A stretch of 64,000 nt of DNA from Metarhizobium sp964253915 (GCF_964253915.1 NZ_CAXUSG020000013.1:1-64000), one strand, 5' to 3'; counted from the stretch's first letter, positions 19,707-28,432 are shown. Notes: generated by a model not told the origin, from the sequence alone. Numbers and translations are program-made.

Positions 19707-20210
19707 TCAATCGTCCTCGGGCATGGTGCTGTCGACGCCGAGAAGGTTGAGATTGTTTCTGACCTGATGGACGCCGTCGACGCTCATGGCGGCCAGCTCC
19801 ACACGTCGTGCCTGATCGATATCGTCGACATCGCCTTCGAGCGTGACGGTGTGGCCTTCCGCATGGACATCGATGGCCTGGGTGGCGATGTCGTCGAGTG
19901 TGCCGATGTTTTCCGTAACCCGCTCTTCCAGGTCGTCCTCGAGTTCGTGACCTTCGGTCGATGGCAGGGCGTTGTCGCGCAACGGCCTTTGCCTGCCGTT
20001 GTCGTCGGTCCCGGAGAGACGGTAGCCGGCGTTGGGATCGCCGTCTGCGGTTGCGGGCTCATTGCCGTAATCCGGATTTTCACCGACGGGTGCCACACCT
20101 GGCTCAGGCCCGTCCTTGTAGGGCCAGCCGGAATCGACGTCGCGGGTTTCGTAGTCGCCGTAGTCCTCTTCGCGGGAGGGCGGGCGGGTATTCTTGAAGG
20201 TTGCGGTCAT
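19707..20210 (-). CDS. BON-domain protein
   Basis: 167 residues. The first 90 are acidic and disordered (RPPSREEDYGDYETRDVDSG). The C-terminal 75 form one BON domain (LEERVTENIGTLDDIATQAI, HTVTLEGDVDDIDQARRVE, VDGVHQVRNNLNL). BON domains bind membranes or other ligands, usually in the periplasm, but no signal peptide is visible here. Role unknown; it lies next to the degenerate deformylase gene. Confidence 0.85.
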   Translation of the reverse strand: MTATFKNTRPPSREEDYGDYETRDVDSGWPYKDGPEPGVAPVGENPDYGNEPATADGDPNAGYRLSGTDDNGRQRPLRDNALPSTEGHELEDDLEERVTENIGTLDDIATQAIDVHAEGHTVTLEGDVDDIDQARRVELAAMSVDGVHQVRNNLNLLGVDSTMPEDD

Positions 20211-20303
20211 GGCGTTTCTCCTCTGTGGAATCGAGGAGGAAACGTGTCGGCGGCGATTTGGTTCGGGGGTGGCTGGCCGGTTTTCTTTCTCCAGGCAGTC
20301 TAG

Positions 20304-20798
20304 TCAGGTCGCGGCCTTCAGCCATTTTTTGACGAGCCGTTCGCGTTTCAGGCGGGAGAGGCGCTGGATCCAGAAGATGCCGTCGAGCTGGTCGATCTCG
20401 TGCTGCATGCAGATGGCGGTGAAACCGCGCATCTCCTCGTCGTGACGGATGCCGTCGAGATCCTGGTAGGCGAGGCGGATGGCGGCGGGGCGGACGATCT
20501 CGTCGGTGGCGCCGGGCATGCAGACGCTGCCTTCGGTGTGTTTTTCCGTTTCCTCCGAAAACCAAGTGATTTCGGGATTGATGAAGGTGCGGGGGCCGAG
20601 CTTCGGGTCGAGTTCCAGCACGACGATCCGCTGGAGAACGCCGATATGGGCGGCGGTGATACCGACGCCGGGCGCGGCGCGCATGGTGTCGAGGAGATCC
20701 GCGGCGAGTGTTCGCAGGTCCTCGTCGAAGCGCTCGACGGGTAGGCAGGCGCGGGAAAGGGCAGGGTCCGGGTAGCGGAGCAGCGGTCTGATCGCCAT
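20304..20798 (-). CDS. peptide deformylase-like protein with altered metal site
   Basis: 164 residues clearly of the deformylase fold, but all three catalytic motifs deviate. Motif I is GVGITAAHIG (44-53) where GxGLAAxQIG is expected: the Gln is His51. Motif II is EGSVCMPG (89-96) where the metal-binding Cys of EGCLS should be; Ser91 replaces it and a Cys appears two positions later. Motif III is QHEIDQLDG, so the second zinc His of HExxH is Gln137. Active deformylase needs Cys plus two His, so this is probably a paralogue with lost or changed activity. The housekeeping def gene is not in this window. Confidence 0.87.
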   Translation of the reverse strand: MAIRPLLRYPDPALSRACLPVERFDEDLRTLAADLLDTMRAAPGVGITAAHIGVLQRIVVLELDPKLGPRTFINPEITWFSEETEKHTEGSVCMPGATDEIVRPAAIRLAYQDLDGIRHDEEMRGFTAICMQHEIDQLDGIFWIQRLSRLKRERLVKKWLKAAT

Positions 20799-21138
20799 GT
20801 CTGTCGGTGTCCTGTTCGGAAGAATTTCGTCCGCCTTATCAGGAAAACCGGAGATTTGCAGCGCCGATCGTGCCGCGTCGGGGACGATCGCCGGCGGGAT
20901 TTGTGCCGCGGCGTCGGCCGCCCGTTTCCGCGAGCCTTGCCGGGCGCTGTCCTTGCAACGGCCGATGCCTTCATTTGGCTGGACCTTGGCTGTTTATTGG
21001 GTTAGCAGGGTTTTGCCGCCGCCATCGGGCCTTCACCGCCGGGCTGCTGCTATCCGATTGTTGAAACATGTGTTTTTCGTCGTTGCCGGGAAACGAACGG
21101 TGCGGCCGGAGAGCATCAGAGCGGGCGAGGGCGCGTGA
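20799..21138. other. intergenic region upstream of mgtE
   Basis: 340 bases between the divergent deformylase-like and mgtE genes. An open frame crosses it on the plus strand but has no ribosome binding site and no recognisable protein. I saw no Mg-sensing riboswitch (M-box) consensus. It must contain the mgtE promoter, which I could not place. Confidence 0.35.
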
Positions 21139-22557
21139 ATGACATATTCCGGCGAAGACGATCGCAACCGCAGCAATTTTAACGACGCGGACAGCGACAT
21201 CTACACCGAGGACGGCTCGATCCGGCCGGATTTCCTAGCGCTTGTCGGCGCGGCGATTGCCGACCGCGACATCATCTTCCTGCGCCAGAACGTCACACGG
21301 CTGCACGAATCGGAAATCGGCGACCTGCTCGAATCGATCATGCCGGACCAGCGCCTGGCGCTGATCCGGCTGCTTGGCGACGAATTCGACATGACGGCGC
21401 TGACCGAGGTCGACGAGGCGATCCGCCTCGAAATCGTCGACCAGCTGCCGAACGAGCAGATCGCCGCCGCCATCGGCGAACTCGATTCGGACGACGCCGT
21501 CTACATTCTTGAAGACCTCGACCAGGAGGACCGGGAAGAGATCCTTGCCCAGCTGCCGTTCACCGAGCGGGTGCGGCTACGGCGCGCCCTCGACTATCCG
21601 GAAAGCTCGGCCGGCCGGCGCATGCAGACGGAATTCGTCGCCGTGCCGCCGTTCTGGACGGTGGGGCAGACGATCGACTACATGCGCGACGAGGAGGAAC
21701 TGCCGGAGAGTTTTACGCAGATCTTCGTCATCGATCCCACCTTCAAGCTGCTCGGCGTCGTCGATCTCGACCGCATCCTGCGCACCAAGCGGCAGGTGAA
21801 GATCGAGGCGATCATGCGCGAGACCAACCATCCGATCCCGGCCGTCATGGACCAGGAAGAGGCCGCACAGCTCTTCGAGCAGTACGACCTTCTCTCTGCC
21901 GCCGTCGTCGACGATAACGACCGGCTGGTCGGCGTGCTGACCATCGATGACGTCGTCGACGTCATCCACGAGGAAGCGGACGAGGATATCAAGCGCCTCG
22001 GCGGCGTCGGCGACGAAGAACTGTCGGACAACGTGGTCTCGACGGTGCGGTCGCGCTTTGCCTGGCTGTTCATCAATCTCGGCACGGCGATGATCTCGGC
22101 CAGCGTCATCGGCCTGTTCGATGCCTCGATTGAAAAGATGATCGCGCTTGCGGTGCTGATGCCGATCGTCGCCTCCATGGGCGGCAATGCCGGGACGCAG
22201 ACGATGACGGTGACGGTGCGCGCACTCGCGACCCGCGACCTCGATATCTACAATGCCGGCCGCATCATCCGTAGGGAGGCGAGCGTCGGCATCATCAACG
22301 GGGTGATGTTTGCGACATTGCTCGGCCTCATCGCCGGTCTATGGTTCCAGAACTACCAGTTGGGCATGGTGATCGGCGCGGCGATGATCATCAACCTGAT
22401 TGCGGCGGCGCTTGCCGGCATTCTGTTGCCGCTGCTGCTCGACAAGCTGGGGGCCGACCCTGCCATCGCCTCTTCGGTGTTCGTGACGACGGTGACGGAC
22501 TGTACCGGCTTCTTTGCCTTCCTCGGTATCGCCACCTGGTGGTTCGGCATTCATTGA
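21139..22557 (+). CDS. mgtE: magnesium transporter MgtE
   Basis: 472 residues. The cytoplasmic N domain (about 20-150, alpha-superhelical, QRLALIRLLGDEFDMTALTE) is followed by a CBS pair (about 155-275; VVDDNDRLVGVLTIDDVVDV). The C-terminal pore domain has five membrane helices, with the family sequence MPIVASMGGNAGTQTMTVTV. It is a Mg2+ channel gated by Mg binding to the N and CBS domains. Full length. Confidence 0.96.
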   Translation: MTYSGEDDRNRSNFNDADSDIYTEDGSIRPDFLALVGAAIADRDIIFLRQNVTRLHESEIGDLLESIMPDQRLALIRLLGDEFDMTALTEVDEAIRLEIVDQLPNEQIAAAIGELDSDDAVYILEDLDQEDREEILAQLPFTERVRLRRALDYPESSAGRRMQTEFVAVPPFWTVGQTIDYMRDEEELPESFTQIFVIDPTFKLLGVVDLDRILRTKRQVKIEAIMRETNHPIPAVMDQEEAAQLFEQYDLLSAAVVDDNDRLVGVLTIDDVVDVIHEEADEDIKRLGGVGDEELSDNVVSTVRSRFAWLFINLGTAMISASVIGLFDASIEKMIALAVLMPIVASMGGNAGTQTMTVTVRALATRDLDIYNAGRIIRREASVGIINGVMFATLLGLIAGLWFQNYQLGMVIGAAMIINLIAAALAGILLPLLLDKLGADPAIASSVFVTTVTDCTGFFAFLGIATWWFGIH

Positions 22558-22633
22558 CGGCGCCGAATTGATTGTTACGTAAAAGTCAATAAAATGAGTG
22601 GGCCGATTTCCTCACACAGCGACGAGTGTCTGC

Positions 22634-23020
22634 TTGGACAAGTATTATTCCATTACCGAACTGACCCGCGAATTCGGCGTATCCACCCGGACGCTGCGGT
22701 TTTATGAGGATGAGGGGCTGATCCACCCGGAGCGGCGCGGTCGCACGCGGCTTTACCGGCAGGCGGACCGGCATCTGCTGCAGGAAATCTTGCGCGGCCG
22801 ACGGATTGGGCTGACATTGGCCGAGATCGGCGAAATCATCCAGGTCTACAAGGAGCCGCCGGGCGAGGTCGGGCAGTTGAACCTGGTGCTCAAGCGGGTC
22901 GGGGAAAAGCGCGAGGAATTGCGCCAGAAACGCAAGGACATCGAGGATACGCTGGCGGAACTCGACAATGTCGAAGAGGCCTGCCTGACGCGGCTGGCGG
23001 AAATCGGCGTCGGGACCTAG
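22634..23020 (+). CDS. MerR-family transcriptional regulator
   Basis: About 128 residues from a TTG start (DKYYSITELTREFGVSTRTL); an in-frame GTG at 22598 would add 12 residues without family similarity. The MerR winged HTH (FGVSTRTLRFYEDEGLIHPE) is followed by a coiled-coil dimerisation helix. No metal-binding cysteine cluster appears at the C-terminus, arguing against a metal sensor. It resembles the LiuR-type regulators of branched-chain acyl-CoA catabolism, but no liu genes are nearby. A dispersed palindromic repeat begins 4 bases after its stop. Confidence 0.82.
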   Translation: MDKYYSITELTREFGVSTRTLRFYEDEGLIHPERRGRTRLYRQADRHLLQEILRGRRIGLTLAEIGEIIQVYKEPPGEVGQLNLVLKRVGEKREELRQKRKDIEDTLAELDNVEEACLTRLAEIGVGT

Positions 23021-23024
23021 AACC

Positions 23025-23065
23025 TTTCCAGCCGAAGCGGCATCGCTTCGGCGTCGGACAATGCG
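23025..23065 (+). repeat. dispersed palindromic repeat, copy A
   Basis: A 41-base element: TTTCCAGCCGAAGCG, four variable bases, then CGCTTCGGCGTCGGACAATGCG. The core CCGAAGCG-N4-CGCTTCGG is an 8-bp hairpin. Copy B is on the minus strand at 36663-36703; the two differ only in the loop. Both sit directly behind a stop codon in the orientation of the upstream gene. Confidence 0.88.
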
Positions 23066-23108
23066 GAAATGCTCTAACGAAAAAGATCGGTTTTCGATGC
23101 GCTGCCGG

Positions 23109-23213
23109 CTAAAGCGTGTCGCGATCTTTCAGATTCGCTCTCACGCTTTAGCTCCTTTTTTCGCATGTCGTTTTCGCAAAACCGCTGCACACTTTTGCGC
23201 GACATACTTTAGG
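23109..23213. repeat. rhizobial intergenic mosaic element
   Basis: This stretch holds a 10-bp inverted repeat (CTAAAGCGTG at 23109-23118, CACGCTTTAG at 23142-23151) followed by a T-run, then a second imperfect palindrome ATGTCGTTTTCGCAAAA ... TTTTGCGCGACAT (about 23165-23208). From memory, closely similar sequence is frequent between genes in Rhizobium genomes. It contains no gene and sits between the convergent MerR and methyltransferase genes. Confidence 0.6.
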
Positions 23214-23684
23214 TCAGATCCAGCGCCGGGTGCGTTTGCAATATTGCTCGAACTCGACGCCGAAACGGGCCAGCAGGTGCATTTCTTCCCGCCGGATGAC
23301 GATCATCGTGGTGACGATCGCCGCGAGTGTTGCCATCACGAAGAACCAGCCGTTGCTGGTCAGGATGCCGATGCCCATGGTCAGCAGCGTATAGCTGAGA
23401 TAGATCGGGTTGCGGCTGTAGCGGTAGGGGCCGTGGGTGACGAGATGTTTCGCCGCCCGTCGTGGCATGCGGATTTTCGTGCGTGTCGTGATCGCCCAGA
23501 TGTAGAGCCAAGCGGCGGCGGCTATCAGCAAAATGCCGACGCACCAGCCGATCATGGCGTTGACATGCGGGGTCGGCAGGCCGGCGACGTGATGGATGGC
23601 GAAGGCGACAACAATTGCCGTACCGTAGAGAAACGGCGGCCAGGGAAAATTCATCGGCTTTAGACGATAGGCATTCATCGGCAA
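23214..23684 (-). CDS. isoprenylcysteine carboxyl methyltransferase-family membrane protein
   Basis: 156 residues, about four membrane helices. The signature of the ICMT/PEMT-like family is clear: VTHGPYRYSRNPIYLSYTLL, followed by EEMHLLARFGVEFEQYCKRTRRW. Bacterial members are presumed SAM-dependent methyltransferases with unknown acceptor. An ATG six bases inside (23678) is an equally possible start. It lies 7 bases downstream of the DUF1624 gene, in the same direction. Confidence 0.88.
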   Translation of the reverse strand: MPMNAYRLKPMNFPWPPFLYGTAIVVAFAIHHVAGLPTPHVNAMIGWCVGILLIAAAAWLYIWAITTRTKIRMPRRAAKHLVTHGPYRYSRNPIYLSYTLLTMGIGILTSNGWFFVMATLAAIVTTMIVIRREEMHLLARFGVEFEQYCKRTRRWI

Positions 23685-23691
23685 CGTCCTG

Positions 23692-24654
23692 TCATTGCGC
23701 GGCTACGGTGCATTGTTGGGCAATCGCTTGAATGCGTTCATTTTGATCTGCCCGGATTGCGCCAGACTGGAGTGGCGTGAAAAGCTCTTGTTCCATGAGT
23801 TTGTCGAGGGTGCAATCGCAGAAGCGGGCGCACATCGCCGCATCCTGGTTTTGCACACAGGCCTGGTTGCAGCTGCGCCTGTAGTCTGCCACCGGATCGG
23901 GTGGCGGGGGCGGCAGGACGAGGGACAGGCCGTAGACGATGGCGATCAGCACCGGCTGGTGGATGAGGTAGACGGCGAGGCTGTGGCGCCCGGCGCGGGC
24001 CAGCAGGTTGGAGGATGGGCCGGTGGCGAAGCGCTCGGTCCAGCCGCGTGCCATGGCGAGGCGCATGACGGCCATGCCGAGCAGGAAAGGCCCCAGCCAG
24101 GGCAAGAGCGGCACATAGTCGTTGGAGCGCGGCAGCGTCTGGGACAGGCCGACCCACCAGAGCCACGGCGTATCGAAGACCGGCGAGCGCAGGTACCAGG
24201 GCGCCACAAACGCTGCAACGGCCACGGCGATGGTGATGACGGCAGGAACCCGCAGGAAGGCAAGGCCGATGAGGCTGGCGGCGGCGATGCCATGCAGGAT
24301 GCCGAAAAAGATCATGCCTTGCGGCATGGCATGGGCGGTGGCGGCGGTGATGAGGCCGGCAGCACCGGCGATCATCAGGAAGCGGCGCCAGAAAGCCTGC
24401 CAGCGGATGGCAGGCGTATGTCCGAGCACCAGGCTCAGGCCGGCGAGGAAGAGGAAGCTGCCGGCAATGCCGCGGGCGTAGATTTTCCACAGGCCATGGC
24501 CGGTCGTGCCGGGATCGAGATAACCGAAGAACTCCAGATCCCAACCGAAATGATAGGTCGCCATGGCGACCAATGCGATGCCGCGGGCGGTATCCAGGAA
24601 GCCGATGCGCGATCGGCGTGGGGAGGCGGACGGGGCCTCCGGGACGGCTGCCAT
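23692..24654 (-). CDS. DUF1624 / heparan-alpha-glucosaminide N-acetyltransferase-like membrane protein with Cys-rich tail
   Basis: 320 residues. About eight membrane helices (IGFLDTARGIALVAMATYHF is the family start) lie over residues 17-250, related to acyltransferases of the YeiB/HGSNAT group. An unusual C-terminal tail (255-320) has cysteines at 262, 266, 275, 279 and 281 in a CX3C-X8-CX3CXC pattern, plus Cys315. A twin CX3C can form two disulfides between helices, suggesting a periplasmic helical hairpin. It precedes the methyltransferase gene, so the two may act on the same envelope substrate. Confidence 0.85.
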   Translation of the reverse strand: MAAVPEAPSASPRRSRIGFLDTARGIALVAMATYHFGWDLEFFGYLDPGTTGHGLWKIYARGIAGSFLFLAGLSLVLGHTPAIRWQAFWRRFLMIAGAAGLITAATAHAMPQGMIFFGILHGIAAASLIGLAFLRVPAVITIAVAVAAFVAPWYLRSPVFDTPWLWWVGLSQTLPRSNDYVPLLPWLGPFLLGMAVMRLAMARGWTERFATGPSSNLLARAGRHSLAVYLIHQPVLIAIVYGLSLVLPPPPPDPVADYRRSCNQACVQNQDAAMCARFCDCTLDKLMEQELFTPLQSGAIRADQNERIQAIAQQCTVAAQ

Positions 24655-24716
24655 GCGGGACGGTTCCTTTCGGGGGTGGTTTCAGACCTGCCGTGAAAGC
24701 GACAAGCGCGGCGTTT

Positions 24717-25406
24717 TCATGGCAGCTTGTCCATGAGGGCGAGCCGCGCATCGGAAAAGAACTGCCGGCGCGTTAGGATGACGACGACGAGCAAGGTGCC
24801 GGCCATGAAGACGTAGGCGTTGACGAACCAGCCGAGATACCCGATCGACAGGAAGATTGCCCGCAGGCCGGCGTTAAAATTCTTGGCGGCGATGATGTTC
24901 ATGCGGATGACCTGTTCGGCCGCCACTTCGGCCGCAAGCCTGTCGGCCTCGGTCTCGCGCACCATCGGCAGGCCGCCGAAAAGAATGGTGCAGTAGTTGA
25001 ACAGGCGGTAGGCCCAGCCGAACTTGAAGAAGGCGTAACCGAACAGTGCCGCGAGCCCGCCGACCTTGAGCTCGAACGCCTCGCGGCTGCTGTAGAAGGC
25101 ATAAGGCACGTCACGGAAGATGGCATCGATCTTGTCGGTGGCGCCGAGCAGGGCGAAGCAACTGCCGATGGCAAACATCGAGGCCGAGGCGAAAAAGGCG
25201 GTGCCATTCTGCAGGCCGGCCATGATCTGCGTGTCGATCATCTTGAGGTCGCGGCCGAGCGAATTATATATCCATCGGCGGCGGTGCTCCGTCATCGCCT
25301 GCGTCAGGCTGGTGCGGTCGAAGAGGCGCGCTCTTCCGACGATCCAGGCATAGCCGATCCACAGCACGGCGAAAACGGCGAGGGCGATGTAATCGGCGAT
25401 CGTCAT
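24717..25406 (-). CDS. DUF599-family membrane protein
   Basis: 229 residues with about five membrane helices, matching the DUF599 family of unknown function (YAWIVGRARLFDRTSLTQAM near the N-terminus; MNIIAAKNFNAGLRAIFLSIGYLGWF near the C-terminus). Single gene; the upstream 224 bases carry its promoter and that of the divergent sdaA. Confidence 0.85.
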   Translation of the reverse strand: MTIADYIALAVFAVLWIGYAWIVGRARLFDRTSLTQAMTEHRRRWIYNSLGRDLKMIDTQIMAGLQNGTAFFASASMFAIGSCFALLGATDKIDAIFRDVPYAFYSSREAFELKVGGLAALFGYAFFKFGWAYRLFNYCTILFGGLPMVRETEADRLAAEVAAEQVIRMNIIAAKNFNAGLRAIFLSIGYLGWFVNAYVFMAGTLLVVVILTRRQFFSDARLALMDKLP

Positions 25407-25630
25407 GGCAGGACCGTAAATGCTTCTGTCGCCGGATGATATGCGTCACTTCGCGGCGGACGGCAAGCGGTTTGCTGGACGGCGCGCTTTGTGCTCTGTT
25501 GATAAGACCGGGAGCCGATCATGCACGGCATGTCGCTTCGATGAAAGCCAATGTCGGTAGCCCGCATTGGTGGATGCTCTCGGTGACGTAGCCTTTGAAC
25601 AGTTTTTAGCCATGCTTCGCGAGGCGTTTT

Positions 25631-27031
25631 ATGTTTCTTTCGGTATTCGATGTCTTCAAGATCGGGGTTGGGCCGTCAAGTTCCCATACGATGGGGCCGA
25701 TGTCGGCGGCTGTGCGCTTTCTCGACCTGATCAAGTCCGACGAATGGCCGCGGCCTACCGGCGCGTCTGTCGCCTCCCTTAAGGTGAGCCTGCACGGATC
25801 GCTGGCCCATACCGGCATTGGCCATGGCACCGGCCGGGCGGTGATTCTCGGGCTGATGGGCGAACGGCCGGACATGGTCGATCCCGACAGCATGGACACG
25901 ATCATCGACGGCGTGGAGCGTAGCGGCCGTGTGACGCCGCCGGGTCACCCTGCCTATCAGTTCCAACCGAAGACGGACCTCGTCTTCGATAAGAAGCAGC
26001 CTTTGCCCGGCCATGCCAATGGCATGAGCTTTTCGGCCTTCGACCGCGATGACCGGCTGCTGCTGAAGCGGGTTTATTATTCGATCGGCGGCGGTTTCGT
26101 GGTGACCGATACCGAACTGGAGACGATGCGCAAATCGAAGAAGGCGGCGGGTGGTGCCAAGGTGCCCTATCCCTTCGCTTCGGCGCAGCAGATGCTCGAC
26201 ATGGCGGATCGCTCCGGCCTGACCATCGCCCAGATGAAGCGCGCCAACGAGGAAGCGGTGATAGGGCGCGACGACCTGGATGCCGGCCTCGACCGGATCT
26301 GGGACGCGATGCGCAGCTGTATCGACCGCGGCCTCAAGGTGGACGGCATCATGCCGGGCGGGCTCAAAGTCCGCCGGCGCGCGCGCGCCATCCATGACAA
26401 GCTGCAGGAGGAATGGCGCAGCAACCGCATCAACCCGTTGCTCGCCAACGACTGGCTCTCCGTCTACGCCATGGCGGTCAACGAGGAAAATGCCGCCGGC
26501 GGGCGCGTCGTGACGGCGCCGACCAATGGCGCAGCCGGTGTCGTGCCGGCCACGATCCGCTATTACCAGCATTTCCATGAGGACTGGGACCAGAACGGCA
26601 TACGAGACTACCTGCTGACGGCTGCGGCGGTCGGCGGCATCATCAAGCACAATGCCTCGATCTCCGGCGCCGAAGTCGGCTGTCAGGGCGAGGTGGGGTC
26701 GGCAGCGGCGATGGCGGCGGCCGGGCTTGCGGCGGTCATGGGCGGTTCGCCGGAGCAGGTGGAGAATGCGGCGGAAATCGCCCTCGAACATCACCTCGGC
26801 ATGACCTGCGATCCGATTGCCGGGCTCGTCCAGGTGCCCTGCATCGAGCGCAATGCGCTTGGCGCCGTCAAGGCGGTGACGGCGGCGTCTCTGGCGTTGA
26901 AGGGCGACGGCAAACATTTCGTGCCGCTCGACGCCTGCATCGAGACGATGCGCCAGACCGGCAACGACATGAGCGAGAAATACAAGGAAACCTCGACCGG
27001 GGGCCTCGCCGTCAACGTGGTCGAATGTTGA
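25631..27031 (+). CDS. sdaA: L-serine ammonia-lyase, iron-sulfur type
   Basis: 466 residues, the single-chain enzyme converting L-serine to pyruvate and ammonia. The N-terminal beta-type domain carries VGPSSSHTMGPM. The C-terminal alpha-type domain holds the [4Fe-4S] cysteines in GCQGEVGSAAAMAAAGL and MTCDPIAGLVQVPC. With the glycine cleavage system at 2-6.7 kb (and serine hydroxymethyltransferase elsewhere) it drains serine and glycine. It is followed 59 bases later by a DUF1489 gene. Confidence 0.97.
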   Translation: MFLSVFDVFKIGVGPSSSHTMGPMSAAVRFLDLIKSDEWPRPTGASVASLKVSLHGSLAHTGIGHGTGRAVILGLMGERPDMVDPDSMDTIIDGVERSGRVTPPGHPAYQFQPKTDLVFDKKQPLPGHANGMSFSAFDRDDRLLLKRVYYSIGGGFVVTDTELETMRKSKKAAGGAKVPYPFASAQQMLDMADRSGLTIAQMKRANEEAVIGRDDLDAGLDRIWDAMRSCIDRGLKVDGIMPGGLKVRRRARAIHDKLQEEWRSNRINPLLANDWLSVYAMAVNEENAAGGRVVTAPTNGAAGVVPATIRYYQHFHEDWDQNGIRDYLLTAAAVGGIIKHNASISGAEVGCQGEVGSAAAMAAAGLAAVMGGSPEQVENAAEIALEHHLGMTCDPIAGLVQVPCIERNALGAVKAVTAASLALKGDGKHFVPLDACIETMRQTGNDMSEKYKETSTGGLAVNVVEC

Positions 27032-27090
27032 TTGTGGAAGGAGGGCGCTTGCCGCTTGACGAAAAGCGGTAAAGCGCATTCAACCATCCG

Positions 27091-27525
27091 ATGGCTTTGC
27101 ATATCCTGAAATTGTGCGTCGGCGCCGACTCCATCGACGACCTGCGCGAATGGGTGGCCGAACGGTCGATGATGGCGATCGCCGCCGGTCTTGAGCCGCA
27201 TTCCGTCCATACGACCCGCATGGTGCCGAAGCGCATCGAGGAGATCGTCGACGGCGGTTCGCTCTACTGGGTGATCAAGGGGCAGGTGCAGGCGCGCCAG
27301 AAGATTATCGACATCCGGCCGTTCACCGGCGGTGACGGCATCACGCGCTGCGATCTCATTCTCGGGCCGGAAGTGGTGGAAACGGCGCTGCAGCCGCGCC
27401 GGGCTTTCCAGGGATGGCGTTATCTCAAGCCGGAGGAAGCGCCGTCCGATCTGGCTGCGCTCGGCGGCGGCAACGATCTGCCGCCGGACCTGAAGCGGGA
27501 ACTGGCTGAACTCGGGCTGCTCTGA
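27091..27525 (+). CDS. DUF1489-family protein
   Basis: 144 residues of the alphaproteobacterial DUF1489 family (MALHILKLCVGADSIDDLRE; later VPKRIEEIVDGGSLYWVIKG and DGITRCDLILGPEVV). Cytoplasmic, function unknown. It probably shares the sdaA transcript. Confidence 0.88.
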   Translation: MALHILKLCVGADSIDDLREWVAERSMMAIAAGLEPHSVHTTRMVPKRIEEIVDGGSLYWVIKGQVQARQKIIDIRPFTGGDGITRCDLILGPEVVETALQPRRAFQGWRYLKPEEAPSDLAALGGGNDLPPDLKRELAELGLL

Positions 27526-27566
27526 AATTTTTGGACTGCCACCAGCGAAGCGTCGGGCGGTTTCCG

Positions 27567-27989
27567 TCAATCGGTGATCTTGCGCACGAGCCAGGAATAG
27601 GACGCGCTGGCGTAATGGCTGGGCATGCCGATGGCCGTCTTGACGCCGTCCAGTGTCGGCAGGGCGTCGCTGATCAGCGTCACGGCGCGGGCGGCAATGC
27701 CCGGCTGTTTTTCCGGCTCGGCGGTGATTTGTGGCACGGTGTCGGTCTGGGGCAGGGACTGCGGTTTCTCGATGCTGGCGACCGGCTGCGGATCGGCTGC
27801 GGCCGGCTTCTGGCAGACGGCGACGACGGAGGGATAGCCGGCATCGGTGAAGCGGGCAAGCTGCGCTGCCGACGCCGCATCGCAGAGTGCGACCGAGGTG
27901 TAGCGCGGCGTTGCGGTGGCGATGTAGTTGCACTGGGTGACGGCGTCGTCGCAGCCGAGAATTGTCATCAGGATCAGCGCGGTCTGCAT
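27567..27989 (-). CDS. hypothetical protein
   Basis: 140 residues. A strong GGAGG lies 6 bases before the ATG. The N-terminus (MQTALILMTILGCDDAVTQC) is weakly hydrophobic and could be a short signal segment. Four cysteines fall in the first 60 residues, then comes a Pro/Gln/Glu-rich middle and a short ordered C-terminus. No recognised domain; probably a rhizobial orphan family of the envelope. Confidence 0.72.
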   Translation of the reverse strand: MQTALILMTILGCDDAVTQCNYIATATPRYTSVALCDAASAAQLARFTDAGYPSVVAVCQKPAAADPQPVASIEKPQSLPQTDTVPQITAEPEKQPGIAARAVTLISDALPTLDGVKTAIGMPSHYASASYSWLVRKITD

Positions 27990-28123
27990 TTGCTACCTCC
28001 GGCGTTCGACCGGCCGCGCATTGTTTGCGGCCGACCTTCTTTGACGACAGGATTGGCGCTTAATCATGACGGCCGCAAGGCATTCCGGCGGCAGCGGCTC
28101 TTCCTGTTTCCGCAAAATCCAAA

Positions 28124-28393
28124 TCAGCGAAGACGCAGGTAGATCGGGCTTTGGCCGGACTGCGAGGACACATGGAGATGGATGCGGATCGGCGGCTGGG
28201 AAGAGCGCCAGGCGCGTGCGCCGTGCGACAGCAATGCGCCGACGATATCGCGGGTGCGGCTGCGGGAACGGCTGAGGCCGAGGTCGGCAATACGCATCGC
28301 CGCTTCGTGCAGCGGGTGGAGCGAAGGGCCGTTTGCCTTGTTCTTTCTGCCGGCCGGGCCTGTTAAGCCGGAGCCAGGTTCGTTGATGCTCAT
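28124..28393 (-). CDS. hypothetical small basic protein
   Basis: 89 residues, Arg/Ser-rich with a basic helical core (AAMRIADLGLSRSRSRTRDI). GAGG lies 6 bases before the ATG, and third codon positions are GC-rich as in neighbouring genes, so I take it as real. No family recognised. The dac terminator at 28433-28456 lies just upstream, so it has its own promoter or depends on read-through. Confidence 0.55.
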   Translation of the reverse strand: MSINEPGSGLTGPAGRKNKANGPSLHPLHEAAMRIADLGLSRSRSRTRDIVGALLSHGARAWRSSQPPIRIHLHVSSQSGQSPIYLRLR

Positions 28394-28432
28394 GTCAGGT
28401 CCTCGTACTCACTAAACTTCGAGGGCTGGCTC

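Noticed and set aside
20797..21138. 113-codon plus-strand frame before mgtE
   Set aside because: Begins at the first base outside the deformylase-like gene, lacks a ribosome binding site, and looks like non-coding GC-rich sequence.
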